Positions 1 to 14,400 of a stretch of 64,000 nucleotides of DNA are shown piece by piece. Both the position numbers and the translations under genes were made by a program. Source of the stretch: Humulus lupulus (taxonomy: Eukaryota > Streptophyta > Magnoliopsida > Rosales > Cannabaceae); NCBI RefSeq assembly GCF_963169125.1, contig NC_084802.1:40384607-40448606 (forward strand), read 5' to 3'. The notes below the pieces were generated by a model. It was given only the letters and a program-made list of their open reading frames with translations, made no database searches and had not been told where the DNA came from. Within the stretch, counting starts at the first letter, position 1; each line of letters opens with the position of its first letter.

Positions 1-3000
1 TATACGTTTCTTCAATTATTTTAATCAATTTTACGAATTTTCGTTTGACCAAAACTTAAATAGGTTATAAATTAACTATACATTATAAAAAAAATATTGT
101 AAAAGCTTTTTTTTTTGTTTTTTTGTATTAGTTTACACATCAATAATAACACATTAACAAAAGATAGAATTCAGAAGACAATATTAATAACTACCTTTAA
201 TAATTCTATTCGTGACTATTATTGTTATTTTTTTTTTCTTTCCAAATCAATTATTAGATTTCTCTCAAGTTACAATCACTAGTGAAATACTAGAAAATTA
301 CAATTACAAATAATTATTCAGCTAGTATCAGTAGAGATCTTCTATCTTGTATTGTACAATTCATATCCCTATTTATTATATTTTCTCCCATCTTCATGTT
401 GTAAGGGCAAAGTTGGAATTTTAGTTATTCATCTAAGATGAGATCTGTTGGTTTAGAAAGAATGGGATCAGGCAGCTTGACCAGGCAGAAAGAAAAGAAC
501 AGTTCACAAATTGGTCCCATTTGGCCTTAAAATAGATCACACTCACTGACTTGGATTCCCCAAGACTCCAAACTCTTATTGTACTCAAACTGCCCACCAT
601 TGATACAGTTTAATATTTAGATCCAAGTAGGGTACAAATTTTGGGCCCAACTCATTAAATTGAATGAAATAAACCATGATCAAACTCACCAATTGACAGG
701 TGCATTTATAATAGCTATTTTAGGTAGAAAGGACATAATACATTTTAAGCTTTTGCTCTTTTGCAATTTAGTCAGTGAGAAAATATATATATATATATAT
801 ATATACATAAAAGATTACCAAATTCAATATTTTTTTTTACAAGAGCCAAATTCGTGTTAACATTACATAATTGCATGAGTCTCTTTTTTTTATTTTTAAT
901 TTTCAAATATGAAATATATATATATATATTCAATTGTACTAAAAAAAAAAGAAAGATTGATTGGCTAGGCGTGAAAGTCCTCAATTCAAATGAAGGGGGC
1001 CATATATGAACATACATATGTACACACACACATATATATATGTATGGTGAAAGTCCTGAATTTAAATGAAAGGGGGGCCATGAACACATAGACATATGGT
1101 TGTGCAATCAAAGAATCATTCATGTATAGATTTTAGAAAACAACAACATCAATGCTTGTTCCCACATATCAAGTTGCCATTTAAATATATGTACACATTT
1201 TCTTTTCTCTTTTAAAGAATTATAAACCACAAATGTCACATATTCTCATACTATATATCCTTTTCATTCTCTCATCATGTTTCTCTATTGTCTTGTCTAC
1301 TTATTGTTTGTCTACAATAGATGCTATAAATACTCATTAAAACAACTACACTCACTTTAGATAACGTGTAACTTCATGTTTATCATTATCTCAATGCCAA
1401 CTTTTATTACTATGTATCCAATTTTGTTTTTCTGATCATTCTCTCTGAATATATCTAACTACATATACTCTTTAACTATAATAATATCTATAGAAACATG
1501 CCAAACTTTGGCCACGCAATAAAAAGTAGTATGTGACTCAATAGAGCTTATTTTATGAGTAAATTACTTTTAAAAGCCATGTACTAAATTCTTGGGGAAA
1601 GCTTGAGAAGAACTATACTTGTATCAATTGAAGTATTTTATTTATAATTTTTTTAATATTAATAATATCGTCTTTAATAATTTCTTTAGTTTATTTTATT
1701 TTCTCTTTAGTTGAATTTTCCTAATGATTAGTGGTTTAAGTTGGCATCTCCGTAGATGGTTGGGATTATATATATAATACAAATTTCAATTACAATATTT
1801 AATCATGAACATATAATGCAATTTTCTTTCTTATCCTACTAATAAAAAACTAATATTTATCCTAATACGTGTTAACAGGTACATTAATTATACCCAAAGA
1901 TTATTTTCTTTATAATCAAGAAAATAAAAACCATATAATTTTTAATATTTTTAATCGCAAAAAGCATTTATTCATTATTTTTTTCCCCGAATATGCATGA
2001 ATCATGGGCAAGAATTAATACATAAAGAATATGAGCTGCGCGCAAGACTGAATGGTGTCCTAATATTTTAATTATATATATATTTATATTTGTAAGAAGA
2101 TTTTTCTAAGTGCCTCTTGGAAATGGAAAACCTCTCAGACAGTATAATTGAGATTGTGATGGCTTGTCTAAAATCTTTTGAGGTTTTGGCTAAAATATTA
2201 GAGCATTATGTGTATGTGTATAATTAAAGGGTTTTGGTCTAATTAACAAAATAATAAATAAAGATGATAATATTAATTGAGGAAATAATAAATGACAGAA
2301 AAAAATTTAAATAGTAGGGCAAGTGTCCCCTGCAGTGGGAACCTAATGTTGGACATGATGTGGACCTTTTTCCAACCTAAGCCAAGCACTTGTCGTTTCA
2401 CACTTGGGATTGCTTAGGCAAATTATCACTTTTTCTAGTCTTTCAAAAAAAGTTTTATGGGTTTTTGTAATTTTCTGCGTCATTAACGTGCAACGTGCTT
2501 GAACTTAAACTGTCTATATATTTGTACTGGGTGTATGTATATATTTCCCATTTTGTATTGTACGTGTGTATTAGAACCTCTAAGTCTAACTTTGACTAAA
2601 ATTAGAGTCTACCTATATATATAGAATTATAGATGGGTTAATTAATAAAAGTATTCAATCCTAATATATAATTGCCACTAATAGGGACAAGAACAAAAAT
2701 ATCTAACTTTCTTGGTACTCATAATGTCCAAGAGAGAAGCTACCTATTGCTAGTGGATATATATATAGCTTGGAATTACCTTGTTTCTTGAATTACAAAT
2801 TAAAATTTATATGACCTATATAAATACATATATATGTGTGTAGTTATTTAATTTTAATGACTGCTGATGATGCATGGTATATAAGATGTGAGTTGAAACC
2901 TCACTTAGTCACTTGTCAGCTCATATATATATAAATATTTATATGTAGGCTGTTACAGAATTGATGTTTTTAACAGTTGAAAAGAGTTTACAGGACGACA

Positions 3001-3977
3001 AAAGTAAAAATAGTAAAAACGTAAAAATTAGGGTCCACGCGAGCCCTTTTATTTATTTATTTTTTTTCTTCTCATCAATAATATTTATTATAAGTGGTAT
3101 ATTCCACGTGAAGAAGCATATAAATATATATGTATATAAAGACGCGAGAGCAATAGAGTACTATAGTACTAATTAATTGAAGAGCTAGGTAGGGTATGCT
3201 ATGCACTTGAGTGATCATGATCCCGTTGTACGTGCACTATAGTTAACACAAATTAAAGGATTTTATATATCTTCATAATGATGTGGCTGATTTGCATTAA
3301 CATCTTTTAAACACGTTGCTAATCAAGTTTCATTTTCTTAATTTTCCTCACTCGATCTCTGTGGAAATGTTACAATTCACGTGGTGTACTTAATTAGACA
3401 TAATAATTGTAGTGTGTCCCTTATTATTATATATATAGATATACATGTATGTACACATAAATAAATAATTTTTTATCATTATGGCTGGATAAAAAAAATG
3501 ATCGACTATAACTATAATATAGCTTTCGTCGGTGGATTATCCAAGTTTTATGTATGTTATACAGTAGTATTTTTCCATATATATAGGTGCACTGTGCACT
3601 CTTAATGATTATTGGATTAAGATCAATTGTCCATATTTATAGTTGTTAATTAATATTTCTAAAAGTAAATTTTGATTTTTTTCAAATTTTTAGAAATATT
3701 ACCTGATGAAAAACATGTATTTATTATAAAAATATAATATTGTAAGCTTTTCATTTTTCAAATGCATGTCAATTTCAAAATATAGCTATTATTTCTCATT
3801 AGTTCAAAATACCATTAATTATAGCAAAAAAAATTAATTAAATTCGAAATTAATGTAGAAAAAAATATCTACTTGTTTGTGACTTGCTATACCAAATTAT
3901 TATGTTGTCAAATCATCATAATTGTTAGTACTCATCTATAGGTAGTAAACATTAAGAAGTCTTCCATATATATATAT
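1..3977. other. AT-rich intergenic DNA, no gene seen
   Basis: There is no recognisable protein domain, tRNA or rRNA in this stretch. It holds (TA)n microsatellites, for example near 783-805, 916-930 and 1031-1041, and poly-A/T runs. The few open frames are short, translate TA repeats or low-complexity sequence, and match no family I know. Confidence 0.7.
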
Positions 3978-4578
3978 TAGGGATATAAATTGTGTAAATG
4001 GGGTGGGTCAATCCCGCCCCGCTAAAAATCCGTTCCGACCGGGTCCGCTTTGTTAAATAATTTGATGTGGGTCGGGTCAAACCCACCCCAAATATGATAG
4101 AGTAGGGCAGATTCGATCCGGTAAAGTTTTTTTTTCTTCTTCTTTTTAATAAAAGAATGACTAATTTTTAAAAAATATTACAATATAAAAATAAATAACA
4201 AAAAAACCTCTCATACTAAACATAAACGAGCGGCTTAATTTTTTTTTAATAAATGGTCTTGCTTACTAAAATAAAATAAAATTTAATATACTTCAAAGCA
4301 AAACATCAATTTTCTCATCTATCTCTCTTAAATATACTTTGTCTTATTTTTATATATATTTGGATCATGGATTACTCTAAATATTAGTAGTAATTAGTTT
4401 TTTTTTTAAATATTTATTAAAAAAAAACAACAACAACAACAACAAGCTTCAATTGCTAGCAGTCGGGTCGGATATCGACCCGCCCTATTTTTGCCCCGCT
4501 TATATTTGGATCAGGGACGCTCCATCAGATCGAGCTCCGACCCGCTCCGGTGCGCCGATTTTTTTTTTCCACCCCTTA
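3978..4578. mobile_element. Possible MITE with GC-rich ends
   Basis: Two GC-rich blocks (about 4000-4110 and 4460-4577) stand out sharply from the AT-rich surroundings. They contain roughly complementary motifs, GGGTGGGTC on the left and CGACCCGCCC plus CCACCCC on the right, separated by AT-rich filler. Many plant hAT-type MITEs start with a TAGGGGTGG-like terminus and carry such GGGTCGGGT blocks. The terminal match is weak and I did not find a clean target duplication. Confidence 0.35.
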
Positions 4579-6049
4579 ATTATTATATAATGTATGTTTT
4601 GTTTTCGATTATTTATATATATATATATAAATACGTGAGTGGATGGATCATCTTTTCTGGATGATAAAATATTTATATATACTCGTTTATCTGAGATATA
4701 TTTCAGTTCTCATCAGTCACGAGATCTATATATTGTCTAATTAGATTCATATTATTCATATTTTTTACCTATCATATGTATATATGATACATGGTTACAA
4801 TATATATATATATATCATAAACATAAATACACTGGCTATTATTGATTGGACAAAAACGTGTGATGTACATTAATGATGTTCTTTTAGGACTTTTATATAA
4901 CTTGATATTAAATTAGGGATATAAATCGATATTAAATTACACTATGGCAGATCTTATAAAATACCTTTAGAATACCGTTTAGTATTTCTCATATATCTAT
5001 TAATTATGTAAACGATGTTGTAGTCTCTAATATGTATTAATTTATCGTTTATATATATATATATTTTTTTTTTTCTCAAAGGGGGTCATCAATAGCTATT
5101 CCTTAGTCCAACTATAATTTAAAACGTAACTTAGGTTTCAAATATTTAGTTGGGTATTAATTAATTAAGTAAGTAAGAAGAAGAAGTAAGAGTAGGAAGA
5201 GGGCAGAAATTAAAAGTAGATAATTAAGAGTTGTGTCCCTCCAATACAAGCCTGATCCTGAAGTTGGGTATGATTAATGACTTTTTTTCAACATATGGCC
5301 GCAACCCATTTAAGAATTGGAGTTAGAGGGCATCAATTCAATATCTCATCCACATTTACTCTCCACTGGACCCCTCCTATTAATATTAAATATTAATACT
5401 TAATAATTAATGCTTTCTCTCACACCTCACACCTCACACCTCTTCTGATGTAAGCCTTATATCATTTTTCTCCTAATATACCAAACATGTATTAATTAAA
5501 TAAAATAATAATAAAATATAGTTTTATTTTTCTTGCTATATCTCTTTCGTTCAGTTTATATCGTTACAATTGGCAGGGTATTTTTAAATGTTTTTTTTTC
5601 ATGCTCCAGTTTTTTTTTTTTTTTTTTTTAAATAATGTTTTGCAACACTAATAGTTTCAAAATAACAATTTATTTTTTAACAATCAAAGTACTTATTATA
5701 TCACCAAAAGTATTGTATGTAATTATGTTCAATTAATAGTGACGTAAACCACACAAAACACACAAAGACAAATTGTTCGGAGACACAATTGACAATTCCT
5801 TTTTGAAAAAAAGAATGAATGATTTTATTATTAAAAATCAATTTTTAGAATCTAAGTTAAAAAATAAAGACTATAACTGAAAAATATATATTAATTTTTA
5901 CAAATTCCAGAGTTTTCACCTTTGATTTTAATATATTATAAAAATATTTCATGTTTTATTATTTAATTTTGTTTATTGATAAATATTTTTTATGTCATGT
6001 TTGGTATAATATATTGTAATTGGTTGTAATATATTATATTATTTCTATA
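4579..6049. other. AT-rich intergenic DNA
   Basis: No coding signal is visible. Microsatellites include TA runs near 4616-4630, 4800-4815 and 5051-5064, a short CACACCT triplication near 5420-5442, and a run of about 20 T at 5610-5629. Confidence 0.7.
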
Positions 6050-7509
6050 TCTATACTATATAAAATGTGTGTAGATAACAGAAATTCTTGGTTTTAACCG
6101 TTTGTTTTCCAAACTTTAACAGAATATTCTAAATATTTAACGGAATATATTTTTTACAATTGATTAAAAATAAATATTTATTAATTATATTAATATAATT
6201 CCAATTCAATTGTTGTAAAATATCACTATTATAATAATATATAATACAATTTCTCAATATATATAATACAAGACTAAATATTTAATAATTATATTAATAA
6301 AAATTTAAATTTTATAAAATATTATTATGATAATAATATATAATATTTTTTTTACTAATTATATTAATATGTGTTGTAGCCCAAAATAAGCATGGACTCA
6401 GTCATTCAGCTAGGAGTACAATTGTCAGATAAACAAATGGAAAAAGCAAGCGAGTGGAACATCTAGCTAACGTTGATGTGAGCATCTCGAGTTAATAAGA
6501 CTTGGCAGTGCGACATGTAGTAGATAATCTCTAGATCGCCTATCAGGACAATAATCCAGTTCAAGGCATGTAATGACCGTATTGCCTTTAAGATGCTCTG
6601 AACTTAATCAGAACTGAAGTTTGTTCACTCGTTGATCTCCAGCTCAATGAAGATGTTCAGCTCGTGGAAACCTGGTCATAATGCACAGTGAAGGATCCCA
6701 AAAGACTTGGAGGTCCCTTATACGCTCATTAATGCCCAGACTTTATTGCACATTTATTGCCCGAGATAACAGGAGTAATTTCCATAGGCAATCATATCCC
6801 TATGTAAATGGAAATTATCTTGATTGATTGTTTACCATATTTATGCACACGATTACCTAAACCTATCCAGGAATATCCACTATAAATATTAGGGATAATG
6901 GACAGGAAAATAGACGACTTTTTGTAATACATAAACTCTGCAGAAATTGTGAGAGATTGATAATATTGTCTCGTGAACTAGGTGGATTTTAACCATTGAT
7001 CCACGTAAAATTGTGAGTGTGAAAAGGTATTCATATAATTCTTTACGGTTTAGAAAATGGCACTAATATCTTTGTTATCGAATTTATTAATCTACTTTGG
7101 CGAAAAACCGCATCAACAATAAGAATTCAAATATTATAAAATATTATTATTATAACAATATTTAATACAAGACTACATATTTAATATTTATATTAATATA
7201 AATTGAAATATTATAAAATATCATTATAATAATATATATATATATAATACATAATCTAAATTTTATATTAAAAAATTATCATTGATGTTTAAAAAAGTTA
7301 TCATATTATATATATATATATATTTAAAAAATCATAAATAATGTTTTGGTTTAATTTTTCATTTAATATATAATTATGTTATTTTTTTATATATAATATT
7401 ATTTATTTATTTGAAATTTATATGACAACAATACAAATTTAATAAAAATAATTAATAAATTCTATAAATAAAACTAAGCAAACATGCATTGGATGTTAAT
7501 TGTATCTAG
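6050..7509 (+). mobile_element. Candidate non-autonomous Helitron
   Basis: The left end reads TCTATACTATATAAAATGTG after an A, a pattern common at plant Helitron 5' ends (TC start, inserted 3' of A). The right end has a small hairpin at 7481-7497 (AACAT, 7-nt loop, ATGTT), then CTAG at 7506-7509 followed by T. That fits the hairpin-plus-CTRR rule and A^T insertion. No Rep/helicase is present, and the interior is AT-rich apart from a nested solo LTR. The hairpin stem is only 5 bp, so the call is tentative. Confidence 0.45.
6372..7118 (+). repeat. Solo LTR, Ty3/gypsy, related to the Tat element at 16270
   Basis: This 747-bp GC-richer island starts TGTTGTAGCC and ends CGAAAAACCGCATCAACA, close to the 3' terminus of the Tat LTRs (GAAGAACCGCGTCAACA). 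It also shares a CTATAAATATTAGG TATA-like segment near 6882-6894 and the 'expected stretch before the end' layout (GTGAACTAGGTGGATTTTAACC). Flanking pentamers are ATATG (left) and ATAAG (right), a target duplication with one mismatch. No internal domain follows, so it is a solo LTR, more diverged than the pair at 16270/28060. Confidence 0.75.
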
Positions 7510-9957
7510 TATAATATATGAGTACTAAATAAGGTTTTGAGTTTAAATTCTATTAAAATTTTGTATTATGTTGATTTTATATTCTATTAAAATATTGTTG
7601 TGCATCATATAATTGGGATTAATTTTATGGTTGATTTGAGCAGGTCAGACAAGTTGTCCAACCAGTCCAACTTTTGAGTTGCTATTTGCACACTGTAACC
7701 TATCTAAAATAAAATAAAATTACTCTAAAAGGTTCCTCGTGTTATTATTTAGTATGGTGACAAATGAGTACTCAGAGTCAGAGATAAATCATGTTTGGAT
7801 ATGAGAATTAATAGGATTGAGTTTACTTAAAAAATATGGAAGAATAAATGAGTTAATTATTTGTCGATAATATATATATAAATTAAAAAAAAGAAGTTAG
7901 ATGCAAAGTGATAATTCTTTTTTTTACCATATGCAATAAGTACATGAAGATAATGATTGGATATAATAAAATTGTCTTAAATTTTTTAATGGTATTAAGT
8001 TATCCGAAATTAGGAGGATTATTTAGATTATTAGATTAATTTTTTTTCAATACTCTCCCTAATTTGATAACAAAATTACATTGTCCTATCAAATCCAGTT
8101 ACACTATCCAAACATGACATTTATATATCTCTCGATACTCATAACTAAATTAAAGTATATGAGCTATTTTCAATTTTTACATTTCTTTTAAGAAAATATA
8201 ATAAATCAAACAAAATAAATATATTTTTTTTCAAACAGAAGAGAAATTAATAATTTACACATTTAAAAAAAAAATTAATACATTTAAGGGCAATTTGAAT
8301 TATGATGTGTTGTTTTCTAGTTTAAATAATAACCTACCAATGGAGGAATAGTCCCATCGCCCTTAAATATACTACTGTCGTGGTGCTCTCTAGTCTACTC
8401 ATCATGTACTCTAATTTATTTTTCTTCCCTATATATCATGCAATTCATCCAAAGTCTAATAAATCCTCTTTTTCTTTTTTGTCTAGTTTAACTGATCTCT
8501 AGTATATATTTTGGTTTTTTTTTTTTTTTTTTATAAAAAAGGAAATACTTTGTAATATATATATATATAAAAGATAATCAATGCACTTAAATTGATATGT
8601 TTCAAGCGGAACTGAGAGCACTACATAGCTGTTCTCGATCTCTTCTGTTAAAAATAAAAATTAGTGAAAACGATACAATGATAATAATAAGAAAATAATT
8701 TAAAAATAATATCAAAGAATGGGGACAGTGGTCCATAATATTACATCCACAGATATGGTATATATATATATATGTATGTGTGATATGGGACCGTATTTAT
8801 ATATATATATATAATGGATTGGAGGATTAGTGGCTTAGCCAAGTTCCACGAACTTCCCAAATGTGTCTCATCACTTAATAATAACGTCGAGGTTTGGTCG
8901 GGGCGATAATTGGGTTCACGATCGAAAATGAAGCTCATTTCTAAATAATCACAAACAATTATATTAATTGATAATTCTGATGAGTATATATTTACATATA
9001 TTTAGGTAGAGATTTGTTTTGAATAGCTATCAATTATAAATGAAGGGTCGAAATAATTAAAGTGATTAAATTGGAAAATGTAGTTATATATATCGAGGTC
9101 GAGGCTGTGTGTGTTGTTTTGATATATCAACCTCAGCATCTTTACTTTAGATATAGACTGTTCCAGTCTTGTAGTCCAATGGAGAATCACCACACGTCTA
9201 TTCATAAAACATCATATTATATTCTCATAAAATAGGGGAAAAGAAAACCCTAGCTCATTTTACCAGATGTATATTCTTTTTTCTCTCTGACATTATTCTT
9301 CATTTTAGTTTAAATATATTACGTCATCGATCTCTTGGGCCACCGCCGCTGCGTGGGGGTGAGAGTATTTTGGCAAAATACCATAGTGCATGTGATGCCA
9401 TATGCACTTCGATTCCAACATCGATCAACCGAATATATTATTATTTATATGTATATATATAATCTGCACTCAATGTTTAGGTTAATATTTACTAATTGAT
9501 AATTAAATTGATTTTAGCTATTACGTCTTTACTGAATAACTGTAATTAATTTAATAGTTCACACTAGTACAAAAATTGTGCATTGGACGTAGCTTGTTCA
9601 TCGATATATGAAAGTTCACATGTCGATTTACAACTAACGATTTATGCAATGACCTTTGATGAAAAAATATCATACGTCAGTTGGCACCAAAGCGACATAT
9701 ACGGTGTAAGACATCAAACATTAATTAAACGTCAACATAAGCTAGGTTAATTTGACACATTTGGGATATCATTTGCCTCGTAATTGAACACCATATATTA
9801 GTGTCCGTACAACCACATGCGGTGTTATTGCACCAGAAATTAGTTGCCAGTTAACTGACGCATCTGTTATGGCTAAAAACTATTTTTCTTTTCTTTTCAT
9901 TTTAAAAATTGTATTTTTCTAAAAATACAATACTTAATTCTTATACAAACAAAAAAT
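7510..9957. other. AT-rich intergenic DNA
   Basis: No protein domain is recognised. Content is AT-rich with TA microsatellites (for example 8760-8773 and 8799-8812) and a T run near 8516-8532. A CACTAGTACAAAAA motif at about 9563 resembles a CACTA-type terminus but has no visible partner end. Confidence 0.65.
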
Positions 9958-10317
9958 GGTAAATAGTTATTTGGTACCCTATGTTTTTAATAATGATCAT
10001 CTGATACCTTCTAATTTGAAATCGTACATATTTGATACCTTCGACTCAAATTTGATTAATAAAATTTTATCAATATAAACAAACTGCCCTCAATTATATG
10101 TGTTCCAAATTCAAATTCAAATTTATTTACTTAATTACATATAAATGATGACAGTTTGATCATATTGATAAAATTTTATAGTTTAAATTTGAGTCTATGG
10201 TACCAAATATGTACAATTTTCAAATTATAGGGTACCAGATTAGCTAGCATTATTGAAAATATAAATTACCAAGTTTATATTTTGATGAAACACAGGGTAC
10301 CAAATGGTTATATAACC
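9958..10317. mobile_element. Palindromic MITE
   Basis: The left arm (GGTAAATAGTTATTTGG and TACCCTATG, then TGATACC repeats) is matched in inverted orientation by the right arm (AGGGTACCAAATGG and TTATATAACC). Further inside, TTCGACTCAAATTTG on the left pairs with CAAATTTGAGTC-like sequence on the right. An imperfect inverted repeat of about 360 bp without coding capacity fits a foldback MITE. I could not settle the exact ends or target duplication, so the superfamily is open. Confidence 0.5.
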
Positions 10318-11185
10318 CAAAACAGATATCGCAATAATATTTTAAGGATGAATTCAAGTATTTATTTAAAATAATTTATTATTTTAATTAAAAAGAAATA
10401 CTAATTAAATGCGTTAAAAAAGTAAAATTTATTATACTTTAATTAGTTTCTAATTATAATCACACACTACAATCACAACACGGTTTTTTTTTTCTACTCA
10501 TTTTTATTCCACTTTGATTTATTTACTTTTCTTCTCTTGTTTCTTTATCTATTAATAAAATATCATAGAACTCTTTAATGTGATTTCCTAAGGTTTTGTT
10601 TGGAACTTGAATTTTAGTAAGAAAAAATTTTATGAGGGAAAATAAAAGTGAAATAATAGAGGAAGATGTTTTCTACAAATTTGATAAGAGACTTTTTTTA
10701 ATATTTTCTTTTTTATAGATATTTATAATTTTGTAAATTTTAAAATATTATACTATATTTAAATTAAAAAATTTCTAATTTTTTTTAATTTATTGATTCA
10801 ATTCAAATATAAGAAAATAAAATTATTTGGATTCCATTTTTTTTCTTCTTAAAATCCAGGTCTAACTATTCACGGAAACAAGCTTCATAAGGTAAATGAG
10901 AGTACGTACATGATTACATTATGTGTCTACACGTCTTGTATTGATATGGATGTTGGACACTTTAGATACAATAGTTAATAATAATTTATACATTACAAAT
11001 CATATTAGCAGACACCAACTCACATGCAATACTTCTCTCCCAATAAAAATCTTTATTCGTAATTAACGACACGCATTTATAATTTATATTAATTTTTTAC
11101 ACTCACTAATGCAATATGTTCTTTGAAATAACATTTTATAATTTAAACAAGGACGATACTATTGTTACCTTTTTTTTTTCTCTTA
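10318..11185. other. AT-rich intergenic DNA
   Basis: Nothing recognisable: AT-rich sequence with long A and T runs and no open frame of note. Confidence 0.65.
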
Positions 11186-11480
11186 ATTATTTAAGAGTAA
11201 ATGGTGATTAAAATACTTAATTTTTTTAAAATATTGCAATTTTATACTCAATTTTATTTTTGTGATAAATATACTTAATATTTTCAAAATACTACATTTT
11301 TATACCTAAACTTTTTTTAGCCGTAAATATACTTATTGTTTTTTAAATATTGCACTTTTATACTTATTTTTAAAAATTATTTTGAGAAATAATAAGAAAG
11401 TAAAAGAAAAATATAGGATTTTAGTTATTTTTAAAATTTTAAATTATTTTCACTTTCAAAATAATAAAAAAAATTAAGAT

Positions 11481-14400
11481 CTAACTTCCAAAGAGGCCTT
11501 TTATGCTACAGCAAGCATGTCCTTGAGCCAGGCATCCAATGGCTATGGCGTGATCTAACTCGCATTTTGCTTTCTGTCAAAGCTTGGATGGTTCTTGGGG
11601 ATTTTAATGCCCCGTTTTCAGGTGATGATAGGTCTGGTGGTTGCTCTATAGCTAGTGTTGAATTGGTTGATCCTATTGGGTGGAAAACTAATGCTAAAAT
11701 GGAAGCTATTGAGAGCATGGGTTCTTATTTCACTTGGACAAACAACCAAGAAGGATTAGCAAGGATCTATTCCAAAATTGACCATGCTCTCATTAATGAA
11801 GAGTGGCTGGACATATTCCCACATTGTTTGGCTGTGTTTAAATGGGAGGTGGTGTCGGATCATTGCTCCTGTGTTGTCTCTAATATCCCTTTGGAGGCGA
11901 TGAGAACTAAACTATTCAGATTTGATAACTTTTGGTCCAGCCACCCAGACTTTAATCAATTGGTGTTGAATAGCTGGAGAGCCCCTGTCCATGCTACTGG
12001 TTTGAGGGTGATTTTTACCAGGGTAGTTCGTTTGAAGCATCATCTTAAGAAGCTTAATAGGGACAGGTTTGGAGATGTTGGATCTGGCTACCAGTCGGCT
12101 ATGGAAGCTCTTCAAACTGCCCAACTTCAAGCTCAAGAGAAGCCTCAAGACTTTCAGTTGCAGGAGGTAGTCAAAGAGAGGGCATCCGAGTTTCACTATC
12201 AAGAACAAATATATCATAGTTTCATTGTCCAGCGAAGCAAGATCAACTGGATTAGGAAGGGTGATGTGAACTCCTCTTTCTTTCATGCCTTCCTGAAGAA
12301 GAGGAAAGCTGAGAATTCCATTGTCTCTTATATTAATGATCAAGGGTTATTGATAGATGATTTCAAGGAGGTGGTAGGCCATTTTGTTGAGCATTTTAAG
12401 AATCATTTGGGCAGTTCTAGTTTGGCTACAGGAATAGTAGATCAGAGTTGTTTAGTTTTAGGCTCTAAGCTTTCAGTGGAGCAGCAACTCTATCTTTTAA
12501 AACCTTTCTCTGCTAAGGAAATAAGAGCTGCTTTGTTTAGTATTCCTAGTACTAAATTGCCTGGCCCCGACGGTTATGGTTCTGGTTTTTTCAAGTCTAT
12601 GTGGAAGGGATATTGGTCAGGATATTTGCTCAGCAATCGCTCATGGTTTCTCTACAGGCCAATTCCCTAAAGAGCTGCATGAAACATCTCTATCCCTGAT
12701 TCCTAAAGTCTCTAGTCCAGCTAGGGCCTCTGATTACAGACCCATTGCGTGTTGCTCGACCCTGTATAAGGTCATGGCTAAGTTGTTGTGTTCCCGGTTG
12801 GCAGTGGTGCTTCCTTATATCATTCAATCTAATCAAGGTGCGTTTGTTCGTGGTAGATCTATAGCTCACAATATCATGATTTTTCAAGAGTTAATTAAAA
12901 ATTATGGTAGAGCTAATACCTCTCCTCGTTGTGCGATTAAAATTGACCTTAGCAAGGCGTATGATATGGTTGATTGGCATTTTTTGGAAAATCTTTTGAA
13001 GGCCTACTGTTTTCCATCAAATTTTATTGGCTGGGTTATGAAGTGTATCAGAAGTACTTATTACTCTCTACTGATTAATGGTCGGGTCCAATGCAATTTC
13101 AAGGGGGGTAAAGGTCTGCGCCAAGGGGACCCAATGTCCCCTCTTCTCTTTGTTCTCATCATGGAATACATGACCAGATGCTTACAACTAGATGCCAGAT
13201 CCTCTTCATTTCAGTTTCACCCTATGTGTAAGAGCTTGAAGCTCATAAACTTATGTGTTTGCAGATGATGTGATCCTGTTTTGCGAAGGCTCTGTTTCGG
13301 CTGTGACTATTCTTAAGGCCTCTCTTAGGAAGTTTAGTGAAGCATCTGGTCTGTCTATTAATTCTAAGAAGTCTCAAATTTATTTTGGAGGGGTTATTGC
13401 AGCTGTTAGGACTGAGATATTGCAGGTGCTTCAACTTCCAGCAGGGTCTTTCCCTCTGCATTACCTTGGGGTGCCTTTGAGGCCTACTAAATGGAAGCAC
13501 GTGGATTGTGAAATTATTCTCCAAAAGATGAGAACAAAACTGTTTTCCTGGTCAAGTAAGCAATTGTCTTATGCTGGCCGATTACTTCTCATACAAACTG
13601 TTCTGTTTGGATTGAGAAACTACTGGATGTCTGTGTTTATTTTACCTCAAAGCATCATCAAGGAAATTGAGAAGTTGTGCAGACAGTTTCTTTGGAGAGC
13701 CTCGGGAACTCGAAGTAAGTTACATTTAGCTTATTGGCATCAAGTTTGCTTGCCTAAGGCGTATGGTGGTCTTGGTCTAAGGGATGGAGCAAGCTGGAAT
13801 AGGGCTCTTCTTGCCAGGTATGTATGGGCTGTCTCTACTAAACAAGACTCTCTTTGGGTAAAGTGGATCCAACATATTTACCTAAAGGGGGCTAACTTTT
13901 GGGATTATGTTTTGAAGCAAGACAGTAGCTGGTATTGGCGCAAGCTTTGTCATCTTAGAAAAAGATTCAATGAGGGAGAGGTCTTGGCTGCTGGTATATC
14001 TGGGATTTTCAGGCCTTCAAAGCTGTATAACAGCTCCCTAAATCAACAAATTGTGGACTATAAGAATGCGGTCTGGTGTCGCACTATTCTCCCCAAGCAC
14101 ATGTTTCTTTTATGGATGGTAGTTAACTCATTCCTCCTAACTAGAGACAACTTGGCCAAGTGCACCATTCCTCTAGACAGCCCGCTCTGCCCAGTTTGTG
14201 AAGATCAGTGGGAGAGTCATCACCACCTGTTCTTTGACTGTTGTTTATCAAAGAGAATTCTGACTCGCATCTTTTCTTGGCTTGGTTATCATGCTTGGGC
14301 TTCCAGTTTCTCGGAATGGACTATGGGGCTCAATCTTAGTCTTAATAACAGTATGAGCTTGATTATTAATATGGTTCTTGCAGCTTTGGTTTATCAAATT

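Noticed and set aside
2961..3176. Open frame of 71 codons
   Set aside because: Low-complexity translation of AT-rich DNA, no domain, no flanking gene structure.
9563..9885. CACTAGTACAAAAA terminus resembling a CACTA element start
   Set aside because: No matching inverted end or target duplication was found.
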